Shown here: positions 9,000-18,076 of the stretch, one piece after another
How the letters are laid out: every line of letters begins with the position of its first letter
How positions within the stretch are numbered: position 1 is the stretch's first letter
Origin: Neorhizobium huautlense
GTDB taxonomy: Bacteria > Pseudomonadota > Alphaproteobacteria > Rhizobiales > Rhizobiaceae
Assembly (NCBI RefSeq): GCF_030811685.1
Contig: NZ_JAUSRF010000006.1
Coordinates: forward strand, 62,001-126,000
Length of the DNA stretch: 64,000 bases
Reading direction: 5' to 3'
Notes under the pieces: model-generated
What the model saw: the letters and a program-made list of their open reading frames with translations, nothing else
What the model was told of the DNA's origin: nothing
The model's database searches: none
Translations under genes and position numbers: made by a program

Positions 9000-10748
9000 T
9001 CACTCTGCTGCAGTCTTGGTGTCGTCCGTCAAAAGCCCGCTTGTCTTCAGCAGCGAGGCAAAACGTCCGCCCTTGTCGCTGAGTTCGTCGAACGTGCCCA
9101 TTTCGGCGATACGGCCCTGTTCGAGGAAAATCACCTTGTCGGCGTCGCGCACGGTCGAAAGACGGTGGGCGATGATGAAGGTGGTGCGGTTTTCACGCAG
9201 CCGGTCGATCGCCACCTTCACCCTTGCCTCGGTTTCCACGTCGAGCGCGCTGGTCGCTTCGTCGAGCACAAGGATCGGCGCGTTCTTGAGGATGGCGCGG
9301 GCAATGGCGATGCGCTGGCGTTCGCCGCCGGAAAGCCGGTTGCCGCGCTCGCCGACGGAGGTGTCGAAACCGGTGAGGCGGGTCTGGATGAAATCGGCGG
9401 CAGCGGCGGCTTCGGCGGCCGCCAGCACTTCTTCTTCCGTCGCGCCATCGCGGCCCAGGCGGATGTTTTCGCTGATCGAACGATTGAGCAGTCCGGCATC
9501 CTGGAAAACCGTGGCGATCGAGTTGCGCAGCGATTTGCGGGTCACGGTCGAGATATCCGTGCCGTCGACAAAGATTTTTCCCGTATCCGGCTCGTAGACG
9601 CGTTGCAGGAGGTTCACCAGCGTCGTCTTGCCGGCACCGGTCGGCCCGACAATCGCAACGGTCTCGCCGGCATTGGCAACGAAGGAAACGTCATGCACGC
9701 CCTGCGAGGTGCCGCCGAAGGCAAAGTTGACATTGCGGAATTCCACCTTGCCACGTACCGCGGCCAATTCGGCGAGACCGGCCGGCTCTTCACGTTCCTC
9801 GACGGAATCCTCGAGCACGAAAAAGTCGTCCAGCTTGGCGCGTGCTTCGAAAATCTGCGTGGCGAACTGGCGCAGCAGGTCCAGGCGGCCGATCAGCAGG
9901 TTGGCGAAACCGATAAAGGCGATGACGTCGCCGATCTTGAGTTCGCCACGCTGCACCAGCATCGTGCCGATAACGAGGATGATACCCATCGAAACGGTCG
10001 AGGCGGTGCGGTTCAGAGCGCCGGCCAGTGCCCACCAGTCGAGAACCGGATACTGGGCGGCCAGCAGGTTCTTGGTGTAGTCGCGCAGCGCCCGCGTTTC
10101 CTGCTCGATGCGGTTATAGCTATGCACGACCGAAACGTTGCTGATCGAATCGCTGACGTGGGAAAAGACGTTGTGGTAATGGCTTTCCACGGAGGCCTGC
10201 CCCTCCTTGGTCCGCTTCATCACCATGCGGCCGATGAACCAGTAGACGATGCTGAGCGCAAAAAGCACGAGGCTGAGACGCCAGTCCATCGAAACGGCGG
10301 TCGGGATCAGCAGCAGAATGGCAACGGCGGTGGCCAGATGCGTGCGCATGAATTCCAGCCACAGGCCGAACAGGGTTTCGGCTGCGCGCAGAAGCGTGTG
10401 CAGGGCATTGGATGTGCCGCGCTTGTGGTGCCAGGACAGCGGCATGGAAATGATGCGGCCGAATGCTTCCGTCAGAAGTGTGGCGCGGCGGCCATGCGCC
10501 AGCCGGTCGGCCTCGCGCGACACGAGCACATAGGCGATGGTGTTGAACAGGCCAAAGCCCGCCCATGCCAGAAGGATCGGGGTCACTGAACTGTTGGAGG
10601 AGATCGCATCGAAAATCCGGCCGAACAGGATCGGCTCGATGATGGCCACGGCCGCCAGAACGACGTTGGCAATCACCACCATCGTCACCTTGAGCTTGTT
10701 GGCTCCAAGATATTTCAGTGCTCTCCAATAGATCTGCAGCAGGCTCAA
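9000..10748 (-). CDS. chvA: cyclic beta-1,2-glucan ABC exporter (ATP-binding/permease)
   Basis: Half-size ABC exporter of 582 residues that moves cyclic beta-1,2-glucan across the inner membrane to the periplasm (ChvA/NdvA). The N-terminal half is a six-helix transmembrane domain. The C-terminal ATPase has Walker A GPTGAGKTT near residue 368, the signature LSGGERQR near 473 and Walker B ILVLDEATSALD near 494. Length matches the family (about 585-590). The gene converges with chvB, its functional partner, and ends in its own terminator. The ATG at 10748 opens MSLLQIYWRALKYLG, a typical family start. Identity is secure from domain order and neighbourhood. Confidence 0.96.
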   Translation of the reverse strand: MSLLQIYWRALKYLGANKLKVTMVVIANVVLAAVAIIEPILFGRIFDAISSNSSVTPILLAWAGFGLFNTIAYVLVSREADRLAHGRRATLLTEAFGRIISMPLSWHHKRGTSNALHTLLRAAETLFGLWLEFMRTHLATAVAILLLIPTAVSMDWRLSLVLFALSIVYWFIGRMVMKRTKEGQASVESHYHNVFSHVSDSISNVSVVHSYNRIEQETRALRDYTKNLLAAQYPVLDWWALAGALNRTASTVSMGIILVIGTMLVQRGELKIGDVIAFIGFANLLIGRLDLLRQFATQIFEARAKLDDFFVLEDSVEEREEPAGLAELAAVRGKVEFRNVNFAFGGTSQGVHDVSFVANAGETVAIVGPTGAGKTTLVNLLQRVYEPDTGKIFVDGTDISTVTRKSLRNSIATVFQDAGLLNRSISENIRLGRDGATEEEVLAAAEAAAAADFIQTRLTGFDTSVGERGNRLSGGERQRIAIARAILKNAPILVLDEATSALDVETEARVKVAIDRLRENRTTFIIAHRLSTVRDADKVIFLEQGRIAEMGTFDELSDKGGRFASLLKTSGLLTDDTKTAAE

Positions 10749-10911
10749 TGCGTCATCCTCTGATGATATTTCATGCTTTTTCTAGCTCAGGGAACCTGTA
10801 TCGGTGCTGAACGTCGGCAGATAGCGCATATGCCGATCATGACCAGTCAAGGTACTGTTTTCGCCAGGATACGACAGCCGGCAGCATTCGTAACAACTGA
10901 TTCGTTGTGGA

Positions 10912-10938
10912 TGGAACAAAAATGACAGTCGCCACGTT
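10912..10938 (+). promoter_or_regulatory. candidate EcfG (general stress sigma) promoter, long spacer
   Basis: GGAAC at 10912-10916 and CGTT at 10935-10938 are the two halves of the alphaproteobacterial EcfG/RpoE2 promoter, but the spacer is 18 bases where 16-17 is usual. It lies about 43 bases before a small hydrophobic stress-type gene. Weak to moderate support. Confidence 0.4.
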
Positions 10939-10980
10939 GTCGCGGTCACGAAGCTAACCAATTCGTGTTGGAGAAGTGAA

Positions 10981-11136
10981 ATGCTCGGTACAGTCTTGCT
11001 CGTCGTCCTTATCCTGCTCCTGATCGGCGCTCTGCCGAACTGGGGTCATAGCCGCAACTGGGGTTATGGTCCGTCTGGTGGTCTGGGCCTGGTTGTTCTG
11101 ATCTTGATCATCCTGCTTCTGATGGGCAGGATTTAA
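10981..11136 (+). CDS. small DUF3309-type membrane protein
   Basis: A 51-residue protein: MLGTVLLVVLILLLIG, a short Gly/Trp/Asn hinge (ALPNWGHSRNWGYG), then a second hydrophobic run ending LLLMGRI. This two-stretch layout with a WG..WGYGPSG hinge is that of the DUF3309 family, small membrane proteins of unknown function common in Proteobacteria. The ATG is preceded by GGAGAAGTGAA, a good ribosome binding site. A GGAAC/CGTT promoter-like pair lies upstream. A 38-base gap separates it from the next small lipoprotein gene on the same strand, so the two may be co-transcribed. Function unknown. Confidence 0.8.
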   Translation: MLGTVLLVVLILLLIGALPNWGHSRNWGYGPSGGLGLVVLILIILLLMGRI

Positions 11137-11174
11137 CAGGCGGGGGACCCCGCGTTTTAGGGAAGGAAGTCGTT

Positions 11175-11429
11175 ATGAAAAAGATTGTGCTCGTCGCTGC
11201 CATGGTCGGCGCTCTCGCATCCTGCACCTCGACGGAAAAGGGCACCGCCATCGGCGCCGGTTCCGGCGCTCTGATCGGTGGCGCGGTCACCAACAGCTGG
11301 GGTGGTGCAGCCGTCGGCGCAGTTGCCGGTGGTCTGGTTGGTGCCGCGATCGGCGAGTCGCAGAAGCGTCAGGGCTACTGCATCTATCGTGACCGTTATG
11401 GCCGCACCTACGAAGCTCGTTGCCGCTAA
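11175..11429 (+). CDS. small glycine-zipper lipoprotein
   Basis: An 84-residue protein with a short signal peptide ending in a lipobox (VGALASC, Cys17), then a glycine-zipper segment with repeated small residues (GTAIGAGSGALIGGAV..GGAAVGAVAGGLVGAAIG), and a basic, Tyr/Arg/Cys-containing tail. It should be an outer- or inner-membrane-anchored lipoprotein whose zipper inserts in or lies on the membrane. The start has GGAAGG eight bases upstream. A strong terminator follows. The zipper resembles that of the OmpA-type lipoprotein at 18077-18736. Exact role unknown. Confidence 0.8.
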   Translation: MKKIVLVAAMVGALASCTSTEKGTAIGAGSGALIGGAVTNSWGGAAVGAVAGGLVGAAIGESQKRQGYCIYRDRYGRTYEARCR

Positions 11430-11450
11430 TCTGACGGCTTGAACGTCCTG

Positions 11451-11490
11451 AAAGCCGGCGTGGAGATGATAAATCTCCGCGCCGGTTTTC
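11451..11490 (+). terminator. Rho-independent terminator after the small lipoprotein gene
   Basis: GCCGGCG-t-GGAGAT pairs with AATCTCC-GCGCCGG around a short loop, followed by TTTTCTTTT. Confidence 0.87.
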
Positions 11491-11508
11491 TTTTGCGTCG
11501 ATGTCCAG

Positions 11509-12234
11509 TCAGGCGAAAAACTGCCCGCCATTGGCGCTGAAGGTTGAACCGGTGATGAAACCGGAATCGTCCGACGCCAGAAACACCACGCAGCGGGCGA
11601 TCTCTTCCGGCGTGCCCAGCCGGCCGATCGGGATCTGCGGAATGATTTTTTCCGCAAGCACATCCGGTGGTATCGCCATCACCATTTCCGTACCGATGTA
11701 ACCGGGGCAGATGGCATTGACGGTGATATTGCGGCTTGCACCTTCCTGCGCCAGCGCCTTGGTAAAGCCGAGATCACCGGCCTTGGCGGCGGAATAATTC
11801 ACCTGTCCCGCCTGTCCGCGCTGGCCGTTGATCGAGGAAATACTGATCACTCGTCCGAAATTGCGCTGCCGCATGCCGGGCCACACCGGATGCGTCATGT
11901 TGAAAAGGCCGGTCAGGTTGGTGGCGATCACCGCGTTCCACATGTCGGGCGTCGTCTTGTGGAACATGGCATCGCGGGTAATGCCGGCATTGTTGACCAG
12001 CACCTCCACCGGTCCCAGCAGTGCCTCGACCTGCGCAATGCCCGCCACGCAGGCCTCGTAATCGCGCACATCCCAGCGAAACACCGGTATGCCGGTCTTG
12101 TCATGAAAGGCCGTCGCCCGCTCGACATTGCCGGCATAATTGGCGGCCACCCTGTAACCGGCCGCCTGCAATGCGATGGAAATCGCAGCGCCGATCCCGC
12201 GCGTGCCACCCGATACCAAGGCCACTCTGGTCAT
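11509..12234 (-). CDS. phbB: acetoacetyl-CoA reductase (PHB synthesis)
   Basis: NADPH-dependent reductase of 241 residues that turns acetoacetyl-CoA into (R)-3-hydroxybutyryl-CoA, the second step of polyhydroxybutyrate synthesis. It is a short-chain dehydrogenase: cofactor motif GGTRGIG (residues 9-15), NNAG (81-84), a catalytic Ser in the SSING segment (about 133-134), Tyr147 and Lys151 (YSAAK), and a C-terminal GGQFFA typical of PhaB. It lies 55 bases downstream of phbA on the same strand, the usual phbAB order, so one transcript is likely. Family and role are secure. Confidence 0.95.
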   Translation of the reverse strand: MTRVALVSGGTRGIGAAISIALQAAGYRVAANYAGNVERATAFHDKTGIPVFRWDVRDYEACVAGIAQVEALLGPVEVLVNNAGITRDAMFHKTTPDMWNAVIATNLTGLFNMTHPVWPGMRQRNFGRVISISSINGQRGQAGQVNYSAAKAGDLGFTKALAQEGASRNITVNAICPGYIGTEMVMAIPPDVLAEKIIPQIPIGRLGTPEEIARCVVFLASDDSGFITGSTFSANGGQFFA

Positions 12235-12289
12235 TCCCGGCGCCTCCCTTTCATGCCCCAGCCCTCAAGGAGTGGCAGATGGGCCTAAA

Positions 12290-13471
12290 TCACATCGCTT
12301 CAAGACACATGGCAACACCCATCCCGCCGCCAATGCACAAGGTTGCCAGGCCCTTGGCGGCTTTGCGGCGCTTCATTTCGAACAGCAGCGTGTTGAGTAC
12401 GCGCGCGCCCGAGGCGCCGATCGGGTGGCCGATGGCAATCGCTCCACCATTGACGTTGACGATGTCGGGATTCCAACCGAGGTCGCGATTGACGGCGCAG
12501 GCCTGGGCCGCAAAAGCCTCGTTGGCCTCCACGAGATCGAGATCCGCAACCGACCAGCCGGCCTTTGTGAGCGCCTTGCGCGAGGCCGGGATCGGTCCGG
12601 TGCCCATAAGCTGCGGATCGACGCCGGCGGTTGCCCAGGAGGCGATACGGGCGATCGGCGTCAGGCCACGGCGCACCGCTTCCGCCTCGGTCATCAGCAA
12701 CACGGCGGCAGCACCGTCATTGATGCCGGAAGCATTGCCGGCCGTCACCGTGCCGTCCTTGTCGAAGGCCGGGCGCAATTTCGCAAGCCCGTCCAGCGTC
12801 GCGCCGATGCGGATATATTCGTCGCTGTCGATGGTCACATCGCCCTTTCGGGTCTTCAGCACGAAAGGCACGATCTCGTCGGTAAACCGGCCGGCCTTCT
12901 GTGCAGCCTCGGCCTTGTTCTGCGAAGCGACTGCAAACTGGTCCTGTTCGTCGCGCGAAAGCTGCCATTGGCGGGCGATATTCTCCGCCGTGATGCCCAT
13001 ATGATAACCGTAAAACGCATCCGTCAGGCCATCGCTGATCATGGTGTCGATCATTTTCATGTCACCCATCTTGGTGCCGCTGCGCAAATGCGCGCAATGC
13101 GGTGCCATCGACATGGATTCCTGACCCCCGGCAACAATGATCGCGGCATCGCCGGTGGCGATCTGTTGCATGCCGAGCGCCACGGCGCGCAAGCCCGAAC
13201 CGCAGAGCTGGTTGACACCCCAGGCGGTTGTTTCCTGCGGTGTGCCAGCTTTCATCGCCGCTTGCCGCGCGGGGTTCTGGCCTTCGCCGGCGGCAAGAAC
13301 CTGACCGAGGATGACCTCGTCGACTTCACCCGCATCCACGCCCGCCCGCTCCAGAACACCGCGAATGACCGTCGCCCCGAGTTCGTGTGCCGGAACGCTG
13401 GACAATGCGCCGTTAAAGGCGCCGACGGCTGTGCGTGCCGCTGACGCAATCACGATCGAAGGCAGTGTCAT
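12290..13471 (-). CDS. phbA: acetyl-CoA acetyltransferase (beta-ketothiolase)
   Basis: Biosynthetic thiolase of 393 residues that condenses two acetyl-CoA to acetoacetyl-CoA, feeding PhbB. The nucleophile Cys90 sits in [11 protein letters not shown], the His in [14 protein letters not shown] and the second Cys in CIGGGMG near the C-terminus. Length is exactly that of the PhaA family. It is the first gene of a phbA-phbB pair; the PHB regulator gene phaR is divergent 245 bases away and a PhaR-like operator lies between. PHB synthase (phaC) is not in the window. Confidence 0.96.
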   Translation of the reverse strand: MTLPSIVIASAARTAVGAFNGALSSVPAHELGATVIRGVLERAGVDAGEVDEVILGQVLAAGEGQNPARQAAMKAGTPQETTAWGVNQLCGSGLRAVALGMQQIATGDAAIIVAGGQESMSMAPHCAHLRSGTKMGDMKMIDTMISDGLTDAFYGYHMGITAENIARQWQLSRDEQDQFAVASQNKAEAAQKAGRFTDEIVPFVLKTRKGDVTIDSDEYIRIGATLDGLAKLRPAFDKDGTVTAGNASGINDGAAAVLLMTEAEAVRRGLTPIARIASWATAGVDPQLMGTGPIPASRKALTKAGWSVADLDLVEANEAFAAQACAVNRDLGWNPDIVNVNGGAIAIGHPIGASGARVLNTLLFEMKRRKAAKGLATLCIGGGMGVAMCLEAM

Positions 13472-13537
13472 GAGATGTCTCCTCGGCTATCTGCATGGTT
13501 TTGTCTGAAACTGGCAAAGCTGATGCGGCAAGTCAAA

Positions 13538-13548
13538 CTGCATTGCAC
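13538..13548. promoter_or_regulatory. candidate PhaR operator
   Basis: CTGC-ATT-GCAC lies between the divergent phbA and phaR genes and differs by one base from the CTGC-N3-GCAG palindrome described for PhaR in Rhodobacter sphaeroides. It could control phbAB, phaR or both. Confidence 0.45.
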
Positions 13549-13716
13549 CAAAGCGGGCTAATGGCCGGATTGCCAATATGCCTGCATTTTCCGCGCAGCA
13601 TGCCTTCATCGCAGCGCACAAAAATCCGTTGTCACTGCAACCGGTTTGGGCGTAGTGTTCTCGCGGGAGAGGAAACCCGCATAACAGAACGATGTTAAGG
13701 GGACGAGGAGGAGAAT

Positions 13717-14301
13717 ATGGCGAAGAATGAAGGCCAAGTTGTCATCAAGAAATATGCCAACAGACGCCTCTATAACACGGGCACCAGCACCTATGTAACG
13801 CTGGAAGATCTCGCCAAGATGGTCAAGAAGGGTGAGGAATTCTCGGTTCAGGATGCCAAGACCGGCGAGGATATTACCCATTCGGTTCTGACGCAGATTA
13901 TCTTCGAGCAGGAATCCAAGACCGGCAATACGCTTCTGCCGGTGTCCTTCCTGCGCCAGCTGATCACCTATTACGGGGATCAGATGCAGATGGTCGTGCC
14001 GACATTTCTCGAACATTCGATGAAGACATTTGCCGATCAGCAGACGCAGATGCGCGAACACATGACCCGCACATTCGGCGAAACACCGCTGACCAAAAAC
14101 CTGCAGGCACCGATGCAGATGATGGAAGAGCAGGTGCGCCGCAATACGGAAATGTTCCGTCAGGCGGTGCAGATGTTCACACCCTTCACCGCCCAGGCAG
14201 AAGCGCCGCGCGAGCCACGCAAGCCGGCCGATGCCAGGGATATCGACGAACTGAAAGAACAGCTGCGCTCGCTGCAGACCCGTCTGGACAGCCTGACATG
14301 A
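13717..14301 (+). CDS. phaR: PHB synthesis regulator PhaR (AniA)
   Basis: DNA-binding repressor of 194 residues that also binds PHB granules and so links granule growth to phasin and synthesis genes; the Rhizobium homolog is AniA. The N-terminal PHB/PHA-accumulation DNA-binding domain is clear (VIKKYANRRLYNTGTSTYVT, residues 9-28), followed by the conserved second module around ILTQIIFEQE-type residues, then a Met/Gln-rich helical region and a Pro/Ala hinge with a short C-terminal coiled segment (ELKEQLRSLQTRLDSL). The ATG follows a strong GAGGAGGAG ribosome site. It is divergent from phbAB and shares its terminator with rpmF. Confidence 0.93.
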   Translation: MAKNEGQVVIKKYANRRLYNTGTSTYVTLEDLAKMVKKGEEFSVQDAKTGEDITHSVLTQIIFEQESKTGNTLLPVSFLRQLITYYGDQMQMVVPTFLEHSMKTFADQQTQMREHMTRTFGETPLTKNLQAPMQMMEEQVRRNTEMFRQAVQMFTPFTAQAEAPREPRKPADARDIDELKEQLRSLQTRLDSLT

Positions 14302-14336
14302 TCTGTCCGTGACAATTCACGAAGAATATTGACAAC

Positions 14337-14368
14337 AAAAAAGCCCGGTCGCGAGACCGGGCTTTTTT
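14337..14368. terminator. bidirectional terminator between phaR and rpmF
   Basis: A-run, AGCCCGGTC, loop gcga, GACCGGGCT, T-run: symmetrical, so it can stop phaR (plus) and rpmF (minus). Confidence 0.92.
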
Positions 14369-14391
14369 GAATGACTTGCCGTCAGAAAAGC

Positions 14392-14577
14392 TTATGCGCT
14401 TTCCTTCGGGGTCAGAACCTGGCGACCACGGTACATGCCGGTCTTCAGGTCGATGTGGTGCGGACGGCGAAGTTCGCCGGAGTTCTTGTCCTCGACGAAC
14501 GTCGGGGTTGCCAGCGCGTCGGTGGAGCGACGCATGCCGCGCTTGGACCGGCTAACTTTTCTCTTCGGTACTGCCAT
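14392..14577 (-). CDS. rpmF: 50S ribosomal protein L32
   Basis: Basic 61-residue protein opening [18 protein letters not shown], the invariant L32 N-terminus that is buried in the large ribosomal subunit. It lacks the zinc-binding CxxC pairs of the Cys-containing L32 form, as in other alphaproteobacteria. Monocistronic by context, with a TATAGT -10-like hexamer about 40 bases upstream and a bidirectional terminator downstream. Confidence 0.97.
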   Translation of the reverse strand: MAVPKRKVSRSKRGMRRSTDALATPTFVEDKNSGELRRPHHIDLKTGMYRGRQVLTPKESA

Positions 14578-14751
14578 TTTAAGTACTCCAATTGACGTGC
14601 AGACTATAATCCCCGGCCGAGAAATCAGGCCGAATGGACGTGTCTGGAACTCGGAAATTGGGGCGGCTTATACATGCTGTATCGGCCTTTGACCAGTCCC
14701 CACAGCGATTTTCGAGTCGATTTTTGAGAATCGCCCGATCGGGACTTTGAT

Positions 14752-15411
14752 TCAGGCCTCGTCCTCGGGAACGAACCAGCTTTCCGCCTTGGCCGCCGTT
14801 TCCCAGCTCTGCCATGCGGGCGTCGCCTTCATCGCATCCATATAGGCACGGGCGTCGTCGTCAACGGTAATGTCGAAAACATCAAAACGGTTGACGACGG
14901 GCGCATACATGGCGTCGGCAGCGGAAAAGGCGCCGAACAGGAAGGGCCCGCCGGAACGCTCGCGCATCTCCCGCCAGATCGTGGTGATGCGCTTCACGTC
15001 GTCCGCGACAGCCTTCGCCGTATCCGCGTTAAGATCGAGGGCGGCACGCGGGCGCCGCATGTTCATCGGGCAGGCGTTGCGCAGACCACGGAAGCCGGAG
15101 ATCATCTCCATGGAAATGGCGCGCGCCATCGCCCGGTCGCCGGGATCTTCCGGCCAGAACTGTTTTTCCGGATAAAGCTCGGCAACATATTCGATGATCG
15201 CCAGCGATTCCCACACCCGCAGCCGGCCATGGTGCAGCGCCGGTACTTTCGAGGTCGGGGAGATTTCGGCAAAACGGGGATTGCCGGCCGGCATGTCGAA
15301 GGGGATCAGCACTTCCTCGAACGGCACATCAAAAGCCGTCAGCGCGATCCAGGGACGAAAGGACCAAGAGGAATAATTCTTGTTGGCGATATAAAGCGTC
15401 AGCGCGTCCAT
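14752..15411 (-). CDS. glutathione S-transferase family protein
   Basis: A 219-residue protein with an N-terminal thioredoxin-like fold (LTLYIANKNYSSWSFRPW; a Ser in the SSWS turn is the likely glutathione-activating residue), the cis-Pro region KVPAL, the glutathione gamma-Glu site ESLAIIEYV, and an all-helical C-terminal domain. Cytosolic; substrate unknown. It is closest by eye to the Ser-type GSTs annotated beside housekeeping genes in Rhizobiaceae. It stands alone on the minus strand upstream of rpmF. Confidence 0.88.
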   Translation of the reverse strand: MDALTLYIANKNYSSWSFRPWIALTAFDVPFEEVLIPFDMPAGNPRFAEISPTSKVPALHHGRLRVWESLAIIEYVAELYPEKQFWPEDPGDRAMARAISMEMISGFRGLRNACPMNMRRPRAALDLNADTAKAVADDVKRITTIWREMRERSGGPFLFGAFSAADAMYAPVVNRFDVFDITVDDDARAYMDAMKATPAWQSWETAAKAESWFVPEDEA

Positions 15412-15485
15412 GCCCGGTGCTCCCCATTGATGATGGAGAGAACCTAACGAAAGGTCGTGAGCGTGACCAATGAAATCCTGAAACC

Positions 15486-16253
15486 CTATCTATAAAGGCA
15501 GGTGATATAATCGCCGGCACGCTGCGCGCGACGCTCGACCACGGAGGCAAGCCGCTGCATGCCACGGCCAGGTTTGCTGGCCACACGGATGATCGGGTTG
15601 GGCAGCGAAACTGCGAGGAGGGCGGCCTGACGCCGGCTTAGTTTCGATGCCGAGGTTTTGAAATGCCGCTGGGCGGCAGCGCCGGCACCATAGGTCTGCG
15701 GTCCCATCTCGGCGACGTTGAGATAGATTTCCATCATCCGCTCTTTCGACCAGATGAAATCCGCCCACATGGCAAGCGGCAGTTCCAGCCCCTTGCGCAG
15801 GAAGGAACGACCGTTCCACAGAAACAGGTTTTTCACCGTCTGCATGGGAATGGTGCTGGCGCCGCGGGTGGATGCGCCATCCAGCGCATCCTGAACGACG
15901 CCGCGCATCTGGTTCCAGTCCACCCCGCCATGGGCGCAGAACTGACCGTCTTCCGACATCATCACCGAGCGCACCAGTGTCGGCGAAATATCCTCAAAGG
16001 ATGTCCACTGCCGGTCGTAACCGCGCAGCATCGCGAGATCGGCGATCATCAGGGTCGAGATCGGACGGATGAAGGGAATGGCGTAGAGGAGGACGAGAAA
16101 ATAGGGAAGGATGAGAAACGCTGCGATGGCCAGCACCACGCGCCGGACAATCGGGTTTGAAAGCATCCGCCTGTGACGGGATCGCGCCACTGGCTGCTCC
16201 TCTTTTTTCCTATCGTGCTGTTCGACCGGGCTTATGTCCAAGATCGCACTCAT
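15486..16253 (-). CDS. mtgA: monofunctional biosynthetic peptidoglycan transglycosylase
   Basis: Inner-membrane GT51 enzyme that polymerises lipid II into glycan strands. From the ATG at 16253 it has 255 residues: a basic cytoplasmic stretch, one membrane anchor (about 38-62), then the catalytic domain with the Glu motif [13 protein letters not shown], the [16 protein letters not shown] block and the second Glu region [12 protein letters not shown]. There is no transpeptidase domain, as expected for MtgA. The ATG is preceded by GAGAGGCGACAA, a good ribosome site; an in-frame TTG 30 bases further upstream has none. Divergent from ispA. Confidence 0.94.
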   Translation of the reverse strand: MSAILDISPVEQHDRKKEEQPVARSRHRRMLSNPIVRRVVLAIAAFLILPYFLVLLYAIPFIRPISTLMIADLAMLRGYDRQWTSFEDISPTLVRSVMMSEDGQFCAHGGVDWNQMRGVVQDALDGASTRGASTIPMQTVKNLFLWNGRSFLRKGLELPLAMWADFIWSKERMMEIYLNVAEMGPQTYGAGAAAQRHFKTSASKLSRRQAALLAVSLPNPIIRVASKPGRGMQRLASVVERRAQRAGDYITCLYR

Positions 16254-16384
16254 TTGTCGCCTCTCGCCCGTTCTAGCGTTCAAACCGGTTAAAAACCAGC
16301 CGGCTCACCCGGTCATGCCCGTAAAACTGACTGTGATCGGAATATGACATTGCCAGCGCTTTTGCCTCATGTCAGATAGCGGCC

Positions 16385-17311
16385 ATGACCTCAGAAGCCA
16401 GCCCTTCCGCATCCACATTCGAAACGCGCCTGCGCGACAGCGCTGCGGAAACGCAGGCCGCTCTTGTCGCCATGCTGGGTGACGCTGCCCTGACGGGCGA
16501 AACGGTGCGGCCGTCACAACTGCTGGCCGCCATGCGGCATGGCACGCTGAACGGCGGCAAGCGCCTGCGACCGTTTCTGGTGCGCGAGACTGCGGCCATG
16601 CTGGGCGGCATGGCCGAAGCGGCGCTGCGTGTCGGCGTGGCGCTGGAATGCCTGCATTGTTACTCGCTGATCCATGACGATCTGCCGGCCATGGACGATG
16701 ACGATCTGCGTCGTGGCCTGCCGACAGTACACAAGGCTTTTGACGAGGCGACCGCCATTCTGGCCGGCGATGCGCTGCTGACCTATGCGTTCGATATCAT
16801 CACGGCGCCGGAAACAGATCTTTCCGACCGCCAGAAGGTGGAGCTCGTGCTCGCCCTGTCACGCGCAGCCGGCATGGGCGGCATGGTGGGCGGGCAGGTG
16901 CTCGATATCGAGGCCGAAAAGTCCCGGCCGGATGAGACCGGCATCGTCAAGCTGCAGGCCATGAAGACCGGCGCTCTCCTGCGTTTCGCATGCGAGGCCG
17001 GTGCGATCGCTGCTGGCGCCAGCGAAACCGACCGGCTGACGATGCGGAAATTTGGCGAAACCGTCGGATTGTCCTTCCAACTGGCCGATGACCTGCTCGA
17101 CGTCACCTCGGATGCCGCAACGCTCGGCAAGGCAACCGGCAAGGATGCAGGCCGCGGCAAGGGCACGCTGGTTGCCCTGCATGGCACCGAGTGGGCGGAA
17201 AAGCGTCTGGATGCGCTGACGCAAGAGGCAGAAAACCTGCTCTCGCCCTATGGCGAAAAGGCTGCCATATTGCGCGACACGGCGCGTTTCATAGCCGACC
17301 GCAAGAGCTAG
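16385..17311 (+). CDS. ispA: farnesyl (polyprenyl) diphosphate synthase
   Basis: Soluble trans-prenyltransferase of 308 residues that elongates IPP/DMAPP for quinone, undecaprenyl and hopanoid precursors. First Asp-rich motif DDLPAMDDDD at residues 98-107 (Mg-binding), GGKRLRP (57-63) for IPP, and second Asp-rich motif QLADDLLD near 232-239. Length and a short-chain-type first motif with two extra residues fit bacterial IspA. ispG of the MEP pathway lies 1.6 kb away on the other strand. Exact product length (C15 or C20) cannot be read with certainty. Confidence 0.92.
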   Translation: MTSEASPSASTFETRLRDSAAETQAALVAMLGDAALTGETVRPSQLLAAMRHGTLNGGKRLRPFLVRETAAMLGGMAEAALRVGVALECLHCYSLIHDDLPAMDDDDLRRGLPTVHKAFDEATAILAGDALLTYAFDIITAPETDLSDRQKVELVLALSRAAGMGGMVGGQVLDIEAEKSRPDETGIVKLQAMKTGALLRFACEAGAIAAGASETDRLTMRKFGETVGLSFQLADDLLDVTSDAATLGKATGKDAGRGKGTLVALHGTEWAEKRLDALTQEAENLLSPYGEKAAILRDTARFIADRKS

Positions 17312-17357
17312 GGTTCGGATCCATCTGGCATCTCGAACATTTCGGGGAGAGAATGGC

Positions 17358-17999
17358 ATGCCGGATATCTTCAGTTATCTGCCCGTCATCTGGCCAGCCT
17401 ACATGGCCTATCTCATCACTGTCCTTAGTCCTGGTCCTGCCAATTTCGCCATCATGGGTACGGCGATCTCGCAAGGGCGACGTGCTGGCCTGGTCATTGC
17501 GCTCGGCATCTTCTGCGGTTCGCTGACTTGGGGCATTTCGGCAGCGCTCGGTCTGGCTGCGTTGTTGCGGACCTATGCTTTTACGCTCGAAATCATCAAG
17601 ATCATCGGTGGGATTTATCTGATTTATCTCGCCTGGAAAGCTTACAGGTCTGCCCGTACGGCGGACGCAGCCCTTGCAGGCGGTGCGGCACGAACGGATT
17701 ATACCGCGAGGCAGCTTTGGTTACGTGGTTATGCCATTCACATCACCAATCCCAAAGCGATCCTTGGCTGGCTCGCCATCATGTCGCTAGGACTGCCTGC
17801 CGATGCCCCACCGTCAATGATTGCAACGATGCTCGGTATTTTCAGCACGTCGAGTTTCGTCATCTTCATGGGGTATGCGCTGCTGTTTTCGACGCGGCAT
17901 GCGCTACGCGTCTATAAATCCGCCCGTCGCTGGATCGAGGGCACGATGGCTGTGTTCTACAGCGTTGCCGGGGTCAAACTGCTGACCAGCCGCATCTGA
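17358..17999 (+). CDS. LysE/RhtB-family amino acid exporter
   Basis: Inner-membrane protein of 213 residues with about six hydrophobic segments and the family signature near the N-terminus (SPGPANFAIMGTAISQGRRAGL). LysE/RhtB proteins export amino acids or derivatives; the substrate is not predictable here. The start at 17358 follows GGGGAGAGAATGGC. It lies 46 bases after ispA on the same strand and could be read from the same transcript. Codon use looks a little less GC-biased than its neighbours. Confidence 0.88.
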   Translation: MPDIFSYLPVIWPAYMAYLITVLSPGPANFAIMGTAISQGRRAGLVIALGIFCGSLTWGISAALGLAALLRTYAFTLEIIKIIGGIYLIYLAWKAYRSARTADAALAGGAARTDYTARQLWLRGYAIHITNPKAILGWLAIMSLGLPADAPPSMIATMLGIFSTSSFVIFMGYALLFSTRHALRVYKSARRWIEGTMAVFYSVAGVKLLTSRI

Positions 18000-18015
18000 G
18001 GCAGTCGCAAACGGA

Positions 18016-18050
18016 AACGGCCCCGCATGCCGGATGGATGCGAGGCCGTT
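18016..18050. terminator. weak hairpin between convergent LysE-type and OmpA-type genes
   Basis: AACGGCC-c-CGCAT pairs with ATGCG-a-GGCCGTT. No clear T-run follows on either side, so termination is only suggested. Confidence 0.45.
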
Positions 18051-18076
18051 GATGTCTGTATGATGCCGTCAGGCGA

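Noticed and set aside
10749..10980. A second EcfG promoter near 10890
   Set aside because: Only a partial GTAAC..CGTT resemblance; bases do not match the GGAAC box.
12176..13444. A 422-codon plus-strand frame across phbA
   Set aside because: Antisense shadow of an unmistakable thiolase gene; no ribosome site and no recognisable motifs.
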